Notes: a model not told the origin generated them from the sequence alone. A stretch of DNA of 64,000 nucleotides from Diphasiastrum complanatum (GCA_029204225.1 CM055092.1:70646453-70710452); one strand, 5' to 3'. Numbered from the stretch's first letter, positions 14,401-26,700 are shown. Translations and numbers: made by a program.

Positions 14401-15229
14401 ATTAATTTTTTTACTTGTTTTTTTAGGTGCCCGAAGGTGCATAAAAAAAGTTGTTGGAATTTTTTTCTCCTCCAAGCGGATGCCACTATGTGAGACATGT
14501 TCCATTCCTTCGTAAATAAGGGAAAAAGCCATTGTTCAAATTCATAAGGTGTCACACACTCTTCTTCTATAGTTTATATCTCCAAAATCCAAGAGAAAAA
14601 GAGGTAGTACTTCCAGCAAGCACTTGGAGGTACTTTCAGCAAGCACTTGGAGCTGCTTCGTTTCATGATGACCAACTTTCATTTCTCAAAAGAGAGATTT
14701 TTAGATGCCAATGACCATATTGCAAAAGCCATTCGTCCAATGCAACTACAGCACCTACACTCTACTCTCATCCCCATGATTCCTCCCCGGCCATCGTCGT
14801 AGGCTATAGCCAGTCAGCTTTAAGTGCATAGACTCATCAGCTCATTTCACAGATCATTCAAAAACAAACTATTCTGAGGTTTTGATTGTTTGAACTTGAT
14901 TCCAAGCCAGAACCAGAGCCCAGCCATTTAACAGTCTCTCCCTTTGACTGCCACAAAGTGAGACATGGAGATCTTTGATTGTAAAAAACAAGGCACTTCA
15001 TGATCCATCCATACTGTGATATATCAGCCCAGCACTTTCTGGGATGGAGATTTTGTTGTTGTAAAAACAAGACACTTCATCAGCTCAGCAGCAACCCAGA
15101 AGGAGGCAGCAACAACACGAGGTGTGTGCAGTTGTCGTTAGGTGTGTCGGTTTCCCCTAGGCTGTGCCAGTGGAATCTTAGACTAGGAGTTTGTGGACTG
15201 GGCCTGTCCTGATCCACCGATGGTGAGAA
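14401..15229. other. Upstream region of the lipid kinase gene
   Basis: Two TE-derived or non-coding stretches lead into the first exon. 14620-14655 has a short tandem copy of AGCAAGCACTTGGAG. No TATA box or transcription start can be fixed by eye. An in-frame TGA at 15224-15226 closes the exon 1 frame upstream. Confidence 0.35.
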
Positions 15230-15401
15230 ATGGATTGCGGGTGGTTATTTTCTTCACCGCCCACTTATTGTTTGGTTAAATCGGGGCGTGGGTCTCTTGT
15301 GCCGATCGTCCCCTCCTTTCTTTCCTCGCTGCTGGAGTCCTGGTGCAGCAAAGAGCCCAATACCATGAAGCGCGACTACGTGTTCGTCGTCAACCCCTGC
15401 G
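15230..15401 (+). CDS. LCKB2-like: Lipid kinase (DAGK catalytic domain), exon 1
   Basis: First recognisable exon of a kinase that phosphorylates a lipid, probably sphingoid long-chain bases or diacylglycerol. It ends MKRDYVFVVNPCG, the start of the diacylglycerol kinase catalytic domain, at a GT donor (15402, GGTAAGC), phase 1. Joined to exons 2-4 it gives NPCGANGKTGNQWK, then TSGPSHA, then the ATP-binding GGDGT signature. That order matches plant proteins like the sphingoid base kinase LCKB2 of Arabidopsis. Two starts are possible: ATG at 15230, giving a 45-residue Ser/Leu-rich leader that could be an organelle transit peptide, or ATG at 15365, immediately before the domain. The intron that follows is about 17.3 kb and full of retroelements. 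Substrate is inferred from family resemblance only. Confidence 0.72.
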
Positions 15402-16059
15402 GTAAGCAACCCTCCTCCGTCTTTTTCTTTCGATCTTTCTGTGGGCGGTAATGCATTTTAGTTTAAGTCGCTTAACTATGAAGACATTTCACTTGTATCT
15501 ATATCAGAAGCCAAACCATTACTCGCATGATTAGTTTTTGCTTCTCTACGTCTTTACTTCGCTGAATTTGCCAGATTCTCATCTCTTTTCCAATAATTCC
15601 ACCCTGCTCAGAGCCTGTCTTTTCAATTGCACCAGCCGTATATTTTGTTTCATTAACCGCTTTCTACTTCACAAGTTGAATCCTCCTTTTTACGTTTATT
15701 TTATGCGATTGCTCGATGTGTTTGGTGAAAATTTCTAGCTTATGCTAATTTTTTAATCTTGAATAGCCCGTTTGGCCCGAGTAATTTCCACTTTGAGAAT
15801 CAAACCCGGCCGGGCAAACGCAAGGCTCAAGCAACCCAAGCACACCACACATGGGCCAACGCTTGTGCTAATATTTGACCTTCGCAACTCAAATCATTGT
15901 GTATCTCGATGATTTGAAGAGAGATGATGATGTGTAGGAGGAAAAAAAAAACGTTCATTCACAAAAAAGAACTGATTGGACTGAAGGCTGTGCAGACACT
16001 ACCTTCGCGGATAACAGTCTTCAGACTTAAAAACCAGTGGCACTAGGCACTGAGTGAAA

Positions 16060-17176
16060 CTGTGTTGCAGGTGATTCATGGTTTATTGAATGACTATACC
16101 GTACTATGGAGGGGCCGAGGTCGAACCGGGCCGGGCCGAGCTCAAAAAATTCTGGAAATCCTTACCGGGCAGAATGGCATGTGCCCGAATGTCTTCCATT
16201 GCGTAATGGGTACCTTAAATTTTTTCACATGTACATTACGAAGCATAATAGGCAGTTTGACTTTGACCTCCCACTATGAACATGTCACGTGGCAGTCGTA
16301 TGGACGTTGTACGGACAGGTAGTAGAAAAGTGCAGAATCTGCGTTTGAAAAAAAGCACATACATTTTCTGCTTTTCAATCCGTTTAAAATTGGGCATAAT
16401 ATTCACAAGGTATCCATTAAGTAGTATGGAATGGGCCGGGCAGAGGCCATTCTGCTCGATAAGTATTTTCAGAATTTTTTAGGCAAGACCCGGGTCCTGG
16501 AGGGGCCGAGCCTAATATTTTTTGAAAAGCTGAACCGGGCAGAATGGCTTGTGTGCCAGGCGCATTCCATTGCGTAATGGGCACCTTGACTTTTTTCACA
16601 TGTACATTAGCATAATAAGCAATTTGACTCTAACGGACGACTCTGGACATGCCATGTGGCAGTCGTACGAACGCTGTACGGACATGCAAGGCAAAAAACT
16701 CAGCACCTAAGTTTACAAAAAAGTACATATGTATTCTACTTTTTAATCTGTTCAATAAATGGGCATAATAGTCACAAGGTATCCATTATGTACTATGGAA
16801 TGGGCCGGGCACATGCCATTTTGCCCGGTTCGGCTTTCCAAAATTTTTTAGGCTCCAGGCTGAGCCTAAAAAATTTTGGAAAGCCAAACCGGGCAAAATG
16901 CCCAGAGCCTAAAAGTTTTTGGAAAGCCGAACCCGGCAGAATGGCTTGTGCCCGGTGCATTTCATTGCGTAATGGATACTTTGAAAATTTTCACATGCTC
17001 ATTATGAAGCATAGTGAGCAATTTAACTTTTTTCAACCACTCTGACGTTGCCACGTGGCAGCCTCTGCGGGTGCAGGCTGAAATGCGCAGTAATTAAAAA
17101 AAAACAGATGCCTATTCTGCTTTTTAATCTATTCAAAATTTGGACAGAATAGGCACAAAGTATCCATTAACGGCCT
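16060..17176. repeat. Three tandem units of about 370-400 bp
   Basis: Units near 16060-16430, 16431-16800 and 16801-17176 share ordered blocks. These are GGGCCGGGC with an A/T-rich arm, CGGGCAGAATGGC, CATTGCGTAATGG, TTTTCACATGTACATTA, CATGTGGCAG or ACGTGGCAG, and CACAAGGTATCCATTA. Starts of the CGTGGCAG block are about 374 and 398 bp apart. No protein is encoded. The array lies in intron 1 of the lipid kinase gene, and its GC-rich arms can pair with one another. Confidence 0.8.
16821..16896. repeat. Near-perfect 35-bp hairpin
   Basis: Arms 16821-16855 and 16862-16896 are reverse complements at 34 of 35 positions, with a 6-base loop (CAGGCT). The arms contain GGCTTTCCAAAATTTTTTAG and its complement. 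The hairpin lies inside the third tandem unit. A further diverged copy of the right arm follows at about 16905-16940. Confidence 0.92.
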
Positions 17177-17705
17177 AGAAAAGCGGGTTCTACTGATGTT
17201 GCATAAATTGGACAAGTTGGTCCATTACTTTCTCTCTTGACAACCATCTTGTTTATTTGTATCTTTTTACCTCCAGATGTTAGTCTCAAATATTGTAAAA
17301 GCTTCTGCATATTGTTAATGGTTCTTATTACATGATAGAGATATCCAACTAGCAACAAATCTCATTTGTTATTTTGTCTTAAGGTGAAGCTTGAGAAACA
17401 ATCTACTTGCATCTTGTGTTGCAAGAGCCTCTCGATGTGTCATGTAGTGAACACCTATGAGGCATGGTACTTTCATAAATGCTTGTCATTACATAAGCTT
17501 TTTTATGTTGGAATATTTTTAAGCTTGAATATAGCGAAATGCAATATCTTGATGTGGAGTGCATTAGCATTATACATAGGTTTTGTCCTCCAATCCTTGA
17601 CACCAAGTAGGGTCAATTGTTGTTGGAAGATATACAACATGAATGCTCAATATCTTCCCTTTTCAGGCCCAAGGCCTGCTTATGCATAAAGTAAAGTAAA
17701 TGTAA
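17177..17705. other. No gene seen (intron 1)
   Basis: AT-rich intronic sequence between the tandem array and the first Gypsy remnant. Short open frames on both strands have no recognisable motifs. Confidence 0.45.
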
Positions 17706-19900
17706 ATGGACGCGGCAAATGTAATGAGCCGAGCCCAAAACTTCCTTCGAAAGGCAACTTGGGCCGGATTCTGTGAGGAGTTTTGGAAGGCCTTCGTTGT
17801 CGTTGACGACTTGGAGATGTATGTCTGTTTCATTAACTGCCGGATGGGCAATCAGGATTTGGACATGTATGTCCAAGAATTCACCAAGTTTCTGGCCAAG
17901 GTGCCGCTTTTTGATCGCAAGTTGGCTCAGTGGCAGTTTTTGTTCAGACTACCCTCCGACTATCAAAATGAGTGTAAGCGCAATGTTCTCCATGATTTGG
18001 AGGATGCTATTCATGTGGCGGAAGCCTATGACAGTTGTCGCTTCACAAAAATGCGTGCATGGTCAAATAGCCCCGAAACCAAACAATGATAAGCCTAAGA
18101 ACAAGAGGAAAAAATATTTTGATGAGTTGGATGCCACGGCTCACCAGAAGAAAAAGATCAAGTAATTAAAGACAAGGCGCGAAAGCTGACAATTAAAGAA
18201 AATCTTTGTTTCTTGTGCAATAAAGTTGGGTATCGAGCGAAATGGTGCCCCGAAAGGAACAACGAATCGTCGAGCCTCATGCCGATGGAGTCAGCCGTAG
18301 GTAAACTTGAAGTTGATTTATTGGAAAATTGTGCGTATGCTTGTAATTTTAGTATGTTATCTTTCAACCTCATCAATTGTTTCGCGTTAGAGGCAAAATT
18401 TTATTAAAAGACGTTAACGTATTATTTGATTTTGGAAGCACTCACAATTTTATAAATTCTCAGCTTGTGTAGAAGTTTCCATCATGACCAGTGATCACCG
18501 ATACGTGGTCCACATAGCCTCAGGGTCAGACACGGAGATCTGGGATGCCAAGTCTGCGTTTTAAGGCTTCATATGCATGGTTATGCCGAGCGATTGGATT
18601 TTCACGCCATGAATGATGTAATTCTAGGACATGAGTGGTTTTTAAGTAAATCAGATTCTTTACACATTGATTTTAAAATTCACTCATTGGTATTTAAGAT
18701 AGAAAAATGTCTTTGTTTCTGGAGAGATCGATGTACGGTTATCGCCGATAATTTCCTCGGCTAAATCAATGGAAAAAGTCAATGATTCCAATTATGAATT
18801 GTTTCATCTTGTTTTAAAATCTAGTTTGCATTGTGATATTGTTCATGAAATTGATGTGAATGTGTTTTTAATCGTAACACCAAAAATTCTCATCAAGAGC
18901 AAGATTTAAAACAAGAATATATTGACATTCTTCCTAAGCAACTACCTATAGCCTACCACCCGCACGGTTTGTGGACCATAATATAGAATTGATGCCCGGT
19001 AGCCACCCCATTTTTGGACAACCTCACTGATTTAGTCAAAAGGAAGAACATGAGGTGGCTAGGCAAAAAGAGGAATATCTTAGAATGGGACACATTAGGC
19101 CAAGTAAGTCACCATGGGAAGCCCGTTCTTCTTAATGACAAGAGAGATGGGAGTTTCCGGTTATGCGTGGATTACAAGGGATTAAATAAACTTACCACAA
19201 AAGGAAATACCCGCTCCCTAGAATGGATGATTTCATAAATCGGTTAAGTGGAGCGAAGTTTTTTTCCGAAAATTGATCTTTGAACGAGATATCATGAGAC
19301 CGAATGATGTATCTAAGACTGGTTTTAGGACGCAATTTGCCCATTGCGAGTTCCTAGTCTTGCATTTTGGTTTGACGAATGCTTCAACTTTCCAACAAAT
19401 GATGAACGATCTATTTCGTGCTTTTTGGGAAAGTTTGTAGTAGTGTTTCTAGATGATATCTTGATCTATAGTAGAACACTAAAAGAGCATATAAAGTATC
19501 TCCGTACTGTCTTAAGGATTTTAAGACGAGAAGCTTTTTGCTAAAGAAACTAAATGTGAATTCTTTAAAAAGAAACTTCTTTACCTTGGTCATAAGATCA
19601 TTCTCAGGGGATCAAGATGATGAAGAAAAAGTAAATCGATTATGGAATGGCCCATTCCTGAAACCGTGTGTGTTTATTGAGGAATATTCTATAATTGCGC
19701 TCCTCTTAATAATGTTTTAAAGGGGGTAAAGAGTCGAAAAGAAGGCCTAATGTAAAATTAGATGAGAGTTTCGTAAACTCAAGCTTCTAGTTGTCTCAGC
19801 TCCCGTGTTGAAAATAGCGGATCCAAATATCCCTTTCGTCATCAACACTGACGTGAGTGATACAAATATTGGAGCTCGTTGCTATTCCCTGTCTCAGTTA
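17706..19900 (+). pseudogene. Ty3/Gypsy remnant 1 (gag to RNase H)
   Basis: A decayed Gypsy polyprotein in many frames, in the correct order. Gag at 17706-18089 (DLDMYVQEFTKFLAKVP). A zinc knuckle near 18205-18255 (CFLCNKVGYRAKWC) with Tyr for His. A protease near 18415-18470 (VLFDFGSTHNFINSQLV, Phe where Ser or Thr is usual). A GHEWF segment near 18625. RT pieces near 19140 (FRLCVDYKGLNKL) and 19430-19470 (VVFLDDILIYS). An RNase H start near 19805-19870. Stops and indels are too many for activity. No LTR was identified. Confidence 0.8.
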
Positions 19901-20229
19901 TTCACTTTTTTATGTACAGATGTACTTTTGTAAATACAAAAATGGCCAAGTCACCAGCCTGTTGTGACCTTTGTAACTAAAATGTAAATAAAGTTGTTAA
20001 TTAAGCTTGTGAGCCTCTATTTTTTGGTGTAGGGTACTGGGTCATAATTTAGAATTGGTTGGACTGACCTCCTAAAAAGCAGCAAAGTTGACTAGTCAAC
20101 GTGACACATCATATGCTCATTGGAAAACTTGGTCCAGTGAATGCGTCACACGTGTTAGTTTTGACTAGTCAAACAGACAAGTGTCGCATGCTCTGTGGGA
20201 CACTTGGTTCAATGTATGAGTGACACGTC
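19901..20229. promoter_or_regulatory. Two 73-bp units with W-box palindromes and a G-box
   Basis: Non-coding gap between Gypsy remnants 1 and 2. 20087-20158 and 20159-20228 are related units. Each starts with a TTGACTAGTCAA palindrome (two inverted TTGACT W-box cores). Shared words follow: TGC, a G-rich middle, ACTTGGT and GTGACAC/GCGTCAC. A G-box (CACGTG) lies at 20149-20154. The unit could be part of a retroelement LTR promoter, but no LTR ends were found, so any regulatory role is conjecture. Confidence 0.45.
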
Positions 20230-21790
20230 AGCCTACTCACTTGCCTATGTGTCAGGGTACTGCCAAGTGGCAAGTGTTGACTGTGCATGGAGTTGGCCAT
20301 GTGTCGAGGTTTAGGATTTGGAATGCCAGGGTTGTGGGTATTCCTCTAACCATTCAAGGCTATACTGAGGATTTTGAGATTCCTCGTTTGGCTCATTTTA
20401 ATGTGGTGCTTGAAATTTGTTGGCATGTGGCTAAGAAACCTTACATCGCTTGGGACACTCGTGTGTATGAGTTCCAGCATGATGGTAAGATTCATTCCCT
20501 GCGTAGTGAGCCTGATATGCCTCCAGGACCTTTGATCACCGCGACGCAGTTGCTTAAGGTTCACTGTAAGTGCATGTATGTTTGCTTCTTGTATGATATG
20601 TCTATTTCTACCTATGAGTATAATGTATGTCAAGAACAAACTACCTTGTTAAGAACCTAGATCGTCAGATTAGGGAGGAGTTTATGGATGTCTTCACAAC
20701 TAACTCCCATCTGTTTTACCCCCTAAAAGAAATGTGGAACATAGGATTGAATTGATTCCTAGATCATCTCTTGTTAATAGACCACCTTATAGAAGGAGTC
20801 TGAAAGAGGAGGAAGAGGTGTGAAGCATCATTGAGGACTATCTTGCCAAAGGGCAAGTAAGACCTAGCTTTTTGCCCTTTGCCTCTCGGATCATTCTGGT
20901 AAAAAAGAAGGATGGGTCTTGGAGGATGTGTGTGGATTATCAAGGCTTAAGCAAGGTAACAGTTAAGCATCGATATCCTATGCCACGTATAGATGATCTT
21001 TTGGTTGCTCTTCATGGTGCTACAATGTTTAGCAAAATTGACCTAAAGAGTGGTTATCATCAGGTAAGAGTTAGTGAAGAGGATGTGTATAAGAAAGACT
21101 GTCGGAACTTGATTTGGACACTACAAATTTTTAGTTATGCCCTTTGGATTGATTAATGCCCCTGCAACATTTATGATGTTAATGAACGATGTGCTTAGAC
21201 CGTTTATGGGCAAATTTGTGGTTAACTTTGTTGATGACATCCTTGTTTACAGTTGTGGTGATGTTGCACATGTGAGTCACCTTAGAACTGTGTTGTCAAC
21301 TTTGAGGAAAAACATATTATTTGCTATTGATAAAAAGAGCGAATTGTCTAAATAAGAAATTGCATATTTGGATTTTATAGTGTCAACCGATGGGATAAAA
21401 CCAGTCCCCAGAAAGTTGCTCTTCTTGCTTGGCTTGTTCCTACACACTTGACAATATTAAGAAGCTTTTTTGAATTAGTGTGTGAAAGATTATTCACACA
21501 TAGCTGCGCCATTGACTGATATGTTGCAAAAGAATAAATGGAAAGGCATTGAAACAGGCTGTGGCTACCTTCGTCACTTTAAAAAATGTTGACCCTCAAA
21601 CCGTTTGTCGTGGAAATGGATGCAAATGACATCGCCATTGGGGCAATTTTGATGTAAGAGGGTAGGCCTGTGGCCTTTGAGAGCAAGAAGCTAAACCCTG
21701 CACAGAAGAATTATCCAACTCATGAGGAGGAGTTGTATGCCATAATCCACGCTTTGAAGGCATGGATGGATTATTTGTAAGGTGCGGAAT
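20230..21790 (+). pseudogene. Ty3/Gypsy remnant 2 (protease end to RNase H)
   Basis: The reading starts after protease (KKPYIAWDTRVYEF, 20230-20660). It goes through RT fingers (IILVKKKDGSWRMCVDYQG at 20872 on), the palm (MPFGLINAPATFMM, FVDDILVYS near 21220-21255) and RNase H (KPFVVEMDANDIAIGA near 21600, then [14 protein letters not shown]). It ends in the YNQLDHY segment near 21850. The RT box is FVDD. Several frameshifts and stops break it, and gag and integrase are absent. It belongs to the same family as the minus-strand remnant at 36921-38640. Confidence 0.8.
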
Positions 21791-21849
21791 TCTATGTGTA
21801 CATCGACCATAACACTTTGAGATATTTCTACAACCAGTTGGACCATTAT

Positions 21850-22331
21850 AAGGCACAATGCACCAAATTAAAATCGAACGTTGTGGCCTTAAGAGAAAAC
21901 TATGAGTCAACACTCCAGCAGAATGAGCTAGAAATACCAATCTTTGTGCTAAGTATACAGAATCAACCAAAGAGATTACGGCTCTAGAGCAAATGGTTGT
22001 TGCCAGGGACCGTGCTATGAACCAATATACTAAGATAAGCATGGCACCTAGCAAAAATCTTACTCTCGAGTTGGAATACCACTCCGTGCTGATCTCGCAT
22101 CAGCTTGGCATTGCAATCACCAACCTTTCTGACTTGAGTGCTGCAACTTTCAATAATGAGCACATTGAGCGAGCCTACCAGCTCCTTGATGAGCATTATA
22201 AAAATGTTTGTACCCTGGCTATTGTTTGTAAAAAGTTTTCCATTTCTGATTTTTCTTATTTTTGCGAAGTTTTTGCTTGCCCTCCTGTACGTATACTGTC
22301 TGCTTTTTTTTTAACTCACTTTCAACTCTGA
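21850..22331 (+). CDS. Unknown coiled-coil-like reading
   Basis: Directly after the RNase H remnant two overlapping frames read as helical, charged protein. The first is QCTKLKSNVVALRENYESTL to 21987. The second, 21993-22331, is MVVARDRAMNQYTKISMAPS through HIERAYQLLDEHYKNV. I recognise no family. It could be a retroelement extra-ORF fragment or a decayed plant gene piece. It lies between the Gypsy and Helitron remnants. Confidence 0.25.
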
Positions 22332-22555
22332 GCATCATTCAGCCCTTGAGATTCTTTCACATCTTCTTCTTCAATCCAAAACATGATATGTGCATGAACT
22401 GATCCTCTATTTTGGATCTCATATCGAATGACATAGTGTTTGATTCTTCCTAACAAGAAGTGCTTTGAAAGCAGATACTCTTTCATGAATATTTCCAATC
22501 GGGCCACAAATAGCATCGTGCACTCAATCGGACAATCTCGCCAATCAAAATCCAT
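22322..22555 (-). pseudogene. Helitron Rep fragment with HUH motif
   Basis: A 77-residue minus-strand reading. The first part (FDWRDCPIECTMLFVARLEI) and the segment HYVIRYEIQNRGSVHAHIMFW match the Helitron replication-initiator domain: a metal-binding H-hydrophobic-H (HAH) preceded by a basic RYE.Q.RGS stretch. The Rep domain nicks single-stranded DNA in rolling-circle transposition. Only this patch is seen, without the catalytic tyrosines or helicase, so it is a fragment. The young chromovirus at 22646-28488 landed just upstream of it. Confidence 0.55.
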
Positions 22556-22640
22556 GTTTATTTGTTGTGCAATTTCTCTATTTCAGTGATTTCAAACCAT
22601 CTCGTCTCTGAATTTTCGTCCGCAGTCAATGTTACACTCC

Positions 22641-22645
22641 CCTCC
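22641..22645. repeat. Left target-site duplication of the chromovirus
   Basis: CCTCC immediately before the 5' LTR. It is identical to CCTCC at 28489-28493 after the 3' LTR, the 5-bp signature of Gypsy integration. Confidence 0.93.
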
Positions 22646-23003
22646 TGTTACGAGCTCGTAACCAGTGCCGAACCCTAGAGAACACAGATAGGTCAGATAC
22701 CACAGTCAGGGTCGTGTCCAGCGTACATGACCAACAGGGCAAGACAGTGTGAGTAGTGTGCCCCAGCACGGTCCATAGCCATGGCGGGCCTAACACAGCC
22801 TAGGGACCCTGTCAGCAGGATAGGGCCCCCAGTTGGGTCCCGACGTGCAGTCGGCCACGTCAGTGCCACGTGGCCGACACTTGGCAGTAGCATGCTACCA
22901 GTCCTCACACTGGGCTAGGAGGGGCTTACTCTATATCAGGGAGTAGGCAAGGTTGGGTGGATCAGTTAGTGTTTGCCCTACTGTGGTGTTAGGATCTATT
23001 ACA
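22646..23003 (+). mobile_element. 5' LTR of the intact-looking chromovirus
   Basis: 358 bp, starting TGTTACGAGC and ending CTATTACA. It differs from the 3' LTR at only two positions. The first bases hold a 16-bp perfect palindrome (GTTACGAGCTCGTAAC). A 9-bp stem (CGGCCACGT/ACGTGGCCG) around 22853-22877 includes a G-box CACGTG at 22867-22872. A TATA-like CTATATC lies near 22931. Confidence 0.95.
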
Positions 23004-23004
23004 C

Positions 23005-23017
23005 TGGTATCAGAGCC
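23005..23017 (+). promoter_or_regulatory. Primer-binding site of the chromovirus
   Basis: TGGTATCAGAGCC, complementary to initiator tRNA-Met, one base after the LTR end. It primes reverse transcription. Confidence 0.93.
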
Positions 23018-23713
23018 ATCTCCATCCTAGGGAGTTCAGGACAGTAGTAGAGAAAGCTATCAGAAGATAGGAAGTGTTTCTCAGATTCTCAGAGAGGAAT
23101 AGAGGAGGAGGATCGCTGTAGGAGCAGCCTTCAAACTTCTGATTTCCACTGAGAAATCACAGTAGCAAGGAGTCAGATTCCAAGTGTAGGTAACTCGCTG
23201 AAAAAACAGCTGTTTCCCACTGAGTTGAGAGGATTCTCTATAGTTTTCCCAGCGAAATTAGAGTAGGAAGAAGCCAGCACCTCCATCGCTGTACAGTCAG
23301 AGACCTACATCCGATTTCCAGGGAAAAAGTTACTGGTTCTCAGCGAGTTTGAAGCCAAAAAGGAGGAGCAGGGCCAGCGCTGCCAGTACTTCTGAAAATC
23401 TGGTTTTTCAACAAGTTTTTGGGCCCCAACGTCAGAGATTTGGAGCAAGAGGATTCCTATCAGACCAGCGAGCTACTATCATCAAAAAACCGGGAAATTT
23501 AGCACCGTTTTGAAGCTTCAAACTGGCATTTTTCGGAACAGCAGGTCTGAAATTTTGGGGAAAAGAGCTGAAAGGGTTCCTCTTCATTCTTTCTTTGGAA
23601 GTACAGTCCTCAGAAACAGCTAAGTCATCTTTCCTTTCCCTTGTACAGTTGTAAATTAGTCTTTTAGACTTTTTTCCTTCAGAAGTTAAGGTAGCTCTCT
23701 TTCAGTTTCGAAG

Positions 23714-26700
23714 ATGACCACTCCTCAGGGACCTGATCAACCCCAGGAGAGAGGCTTCGACGAACTTGAAACAGAAGCCTTGGCTTACAGAAAAGGGAAG
23801 GAACCCATGGAAGTAGAAGAACAGGAACAGTTCGCCGAAGAACTCGACGAACTGGTTACCAAGGAGCAGTTCCTCCAATTGGTAACAGAAGTGGATGAAC
23901 TGAAGCTGGCATTAGCCAATTTCAAGTCCAGTGTGGACGACTCGTTCGCTGAACTCAAAAACTTGATTTTGAGCTCCGCGAAAGGAAGCCTTCCCTCCAC
24001 TTCTCAGTTATCCCCTTCTCCACTTCCATCAGTTTCGGGTGAGACTTTACGGTCTCACCCCAGTGTTTTTAAAGATTTAAAGCCTCCTACTTTTAATGGG
24101 GAAGAGAAGGATAGAAATGCAGATATTCTACAAACCTTCCTCAGCAAATGGAAGAACATTCATGCTCTTAAACAGACCCCTGACCATTTGCAAGCAATTG
24201 AGGCCAGTCTTTCTTTAGGGCCTATGGCCTATAAGTGGTGGTTAAATCTCCAGGAGACTGGGCAGACTCCCCGGTCATGGAAAGCTTTTGAAGAAGCTTT
24301 CCTAAGAGAATTTCTACCAGAGAATGAACTTGATAGAGCCTGGGAAGCCTGGGAAAGAACAGTAATGGACAAGTCCCTCATCCAATATATCTCGCAGTAT
24401 CGAGAGGCAATTTTAAAGATTAAAAATATGGATGACTATCAAAAAATCAGGGGATTTGTCCGTGGCCTCAAAGATGAATATAAAGTAGAGGTCCAGAGAA
24501 ACTCGCCTACTACCCTTGAGCAAGCTCTCAGATATGCTCAAATCTATGATGATTCAGTGGGTAGGAAGAGAGCGAGACAGCAACCACTTTCTGAGCAGCT
24601 TCCTCAGAAAGACTTTCAATTTAAAAAGAAATTTTTAAAAAGAAAGAAAGAAGATAAATTTAAAGGTGAAGCTCCTCAGAAACGCCCTTCACTCATACAG
24701 CCCTTAAAACCAGATGATTTTGAGAAAGCCAAACAAGAACGTTTGTGCTTTGTGTGTATGGGCAAGGGACACACAGTCAGACAGTGTCCCAAGGGGCCTT
24801 TCACTAAAAAAGATAAGAAAGATAAAAAACAAGTTCATCTTGTTCAGACTGTATGTTTCCCCAGTGACTCGGCAGCTTCCGAGATCAAAGTGTATCATGA
24901 AGATCATGAACACTGTTGCCAGCTGACCTCTGCAATGCTAGCGAGACCCTTCAGCTTTGGGCCGCATGACCTAGTACGTATGCATGGGAAAGTTGGTAAC
25001 CAGTCAGTAAGAGTCATGGTTGATGATGGGGCAACCCATAATTTCATCAACCACACCCTGGTTAAAAAGCTTAAACTACCAGAAGTACCTAGTCAGCATA
25101 GGTACATAGTTTCATTAGCTAAGGGTGAAGATAAAAAAATATGGGAAACTATGGTAAGTAAGTTAAATCTTGGTATTCAGGGGTACGAAGATCAAATAAA
25201 CTTTCAGATAATGCACCTGGATCGAACAGACATTGTTCTCGGGAGAGATTGGCTCTACAGTTTAGGACCTTCCCTCCACAGAAACTATCAGGAGAACACC
25301 CTCAGCTTTCAGTATAAAGGCCGAGAGATCCAGTTGCATGGGGAGCATGATGTTCCCAACAGCCCTATGGTCTGCAGTTCAGAGCTCTGTCAGCTAATCG
25401 GAGACGAAGACCATCAGGTATTCTTATGTGACTTTCAGTTTATTCCTGAAGTTTCTATTTCCAGTTCTATTCAGCAGAAAATCAGTAAATTAGAAACTTT
25501 ATTGTCTAAATTTAAAGATGTTTTTCCTGAAGATTTGCCACATGGTTTACCACCTAGCAGAGAGGTAGATCATGTAATAAACCTAGTACCAGGTACAGCA
25601 CCTGTTTCTAAACCTCCGTATCGGGTCAGCCGAACAGAGGATGAAGAAATAACTAGGCAGTTAACAGACTATCTTGGGAAAGGCCAAATTCAGACCAGTA
25701 GTTCACCATGGGCCTCACCAGTCCTATTGGTGAAAAAGAAAGAGGGGTCTATGCGTCTTTGCGTAGATTACAGAGCCCTCAATAAAGTCACAATTAAGAA
25801 TAAATACCCTATGCCTCGGGCAGACGAGTTGTTTGATCAACTCGACGGGGCTAAGTTTTTCAGCAAAATAGATCTCAGATCGGGATATCATCAAGTCCGT
25901 ATAAAATCGGAAGATGTCTCGAAAACAGCTTTTAGGACTCGTCACGGTCATTATGAGTTTAAGGTGATGCCATTTGGGCTCACAAATGCTCCAGCTACCT
26001 TTATGACCTTGATGAACAGTGTCCTCAGACCATACTTGGGTAAGTTTGTAGTCATATTTTTAGATGACATCCTCGTCTACAGCAAAACGAGGAAGGAGCA
26101 TCTAAAACACCTCAGAAAGGTGTTTCGACTGCTAAAGGAGGAGCTTTAGGCTAAACAATCCAAGTGTGAATTCTTCGTTGAAGAAGTAGCATATTTGGAT
26201 CACATTATCTCTTCAGATGGGATTAAGATGGACCCAAATAAGGTTAAAGCCATACTCAGTTGGCTGAGACCTCAGAATATTTTGGAACTTCAAATCTTTC
26301 TTGGTCTGGCGGGATATTACAGACGATTTGTCAAGGAATATGCTCAGATAGCAGTCCCTATGACAAATCTTCTTAAGGGGAAGGGAAAGGAGTTCATTTG
26401 GGAGTCTGCACAACAGGAGAGCTTTGATGCTCTCAAAACAGCCTTAGCTACAGCACCAGTTTTAAAAGTCGTCGACCCCAATCAGCCATTTGTGGTCGAA
26501 ACAGATGCTAGCGACTTTGCAGTAGGTGCTGTGCTAACTCAGGGTGGACGACCAGTTGCGTTCGAGAGTAAAAAACTCGAGCCAACACAGACTAGGTATA
26601 GTGCCTATGAAAAGGAACTCTTTTCTATAGTCCATGCCCTTAAGACTTGGAGGCATTATTTGTATGGTGCCAACTTTGAGGTCCTGACAGACCATGAGAG

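Noticed and set aside
22693-22908. 71-codon minus-strand ORF inside the LTR (also 28178-28393)
   Set aside because: It lies wholly inside the LTR U3/R region and is duplicated only because LTRs are duplicated; no known domain.
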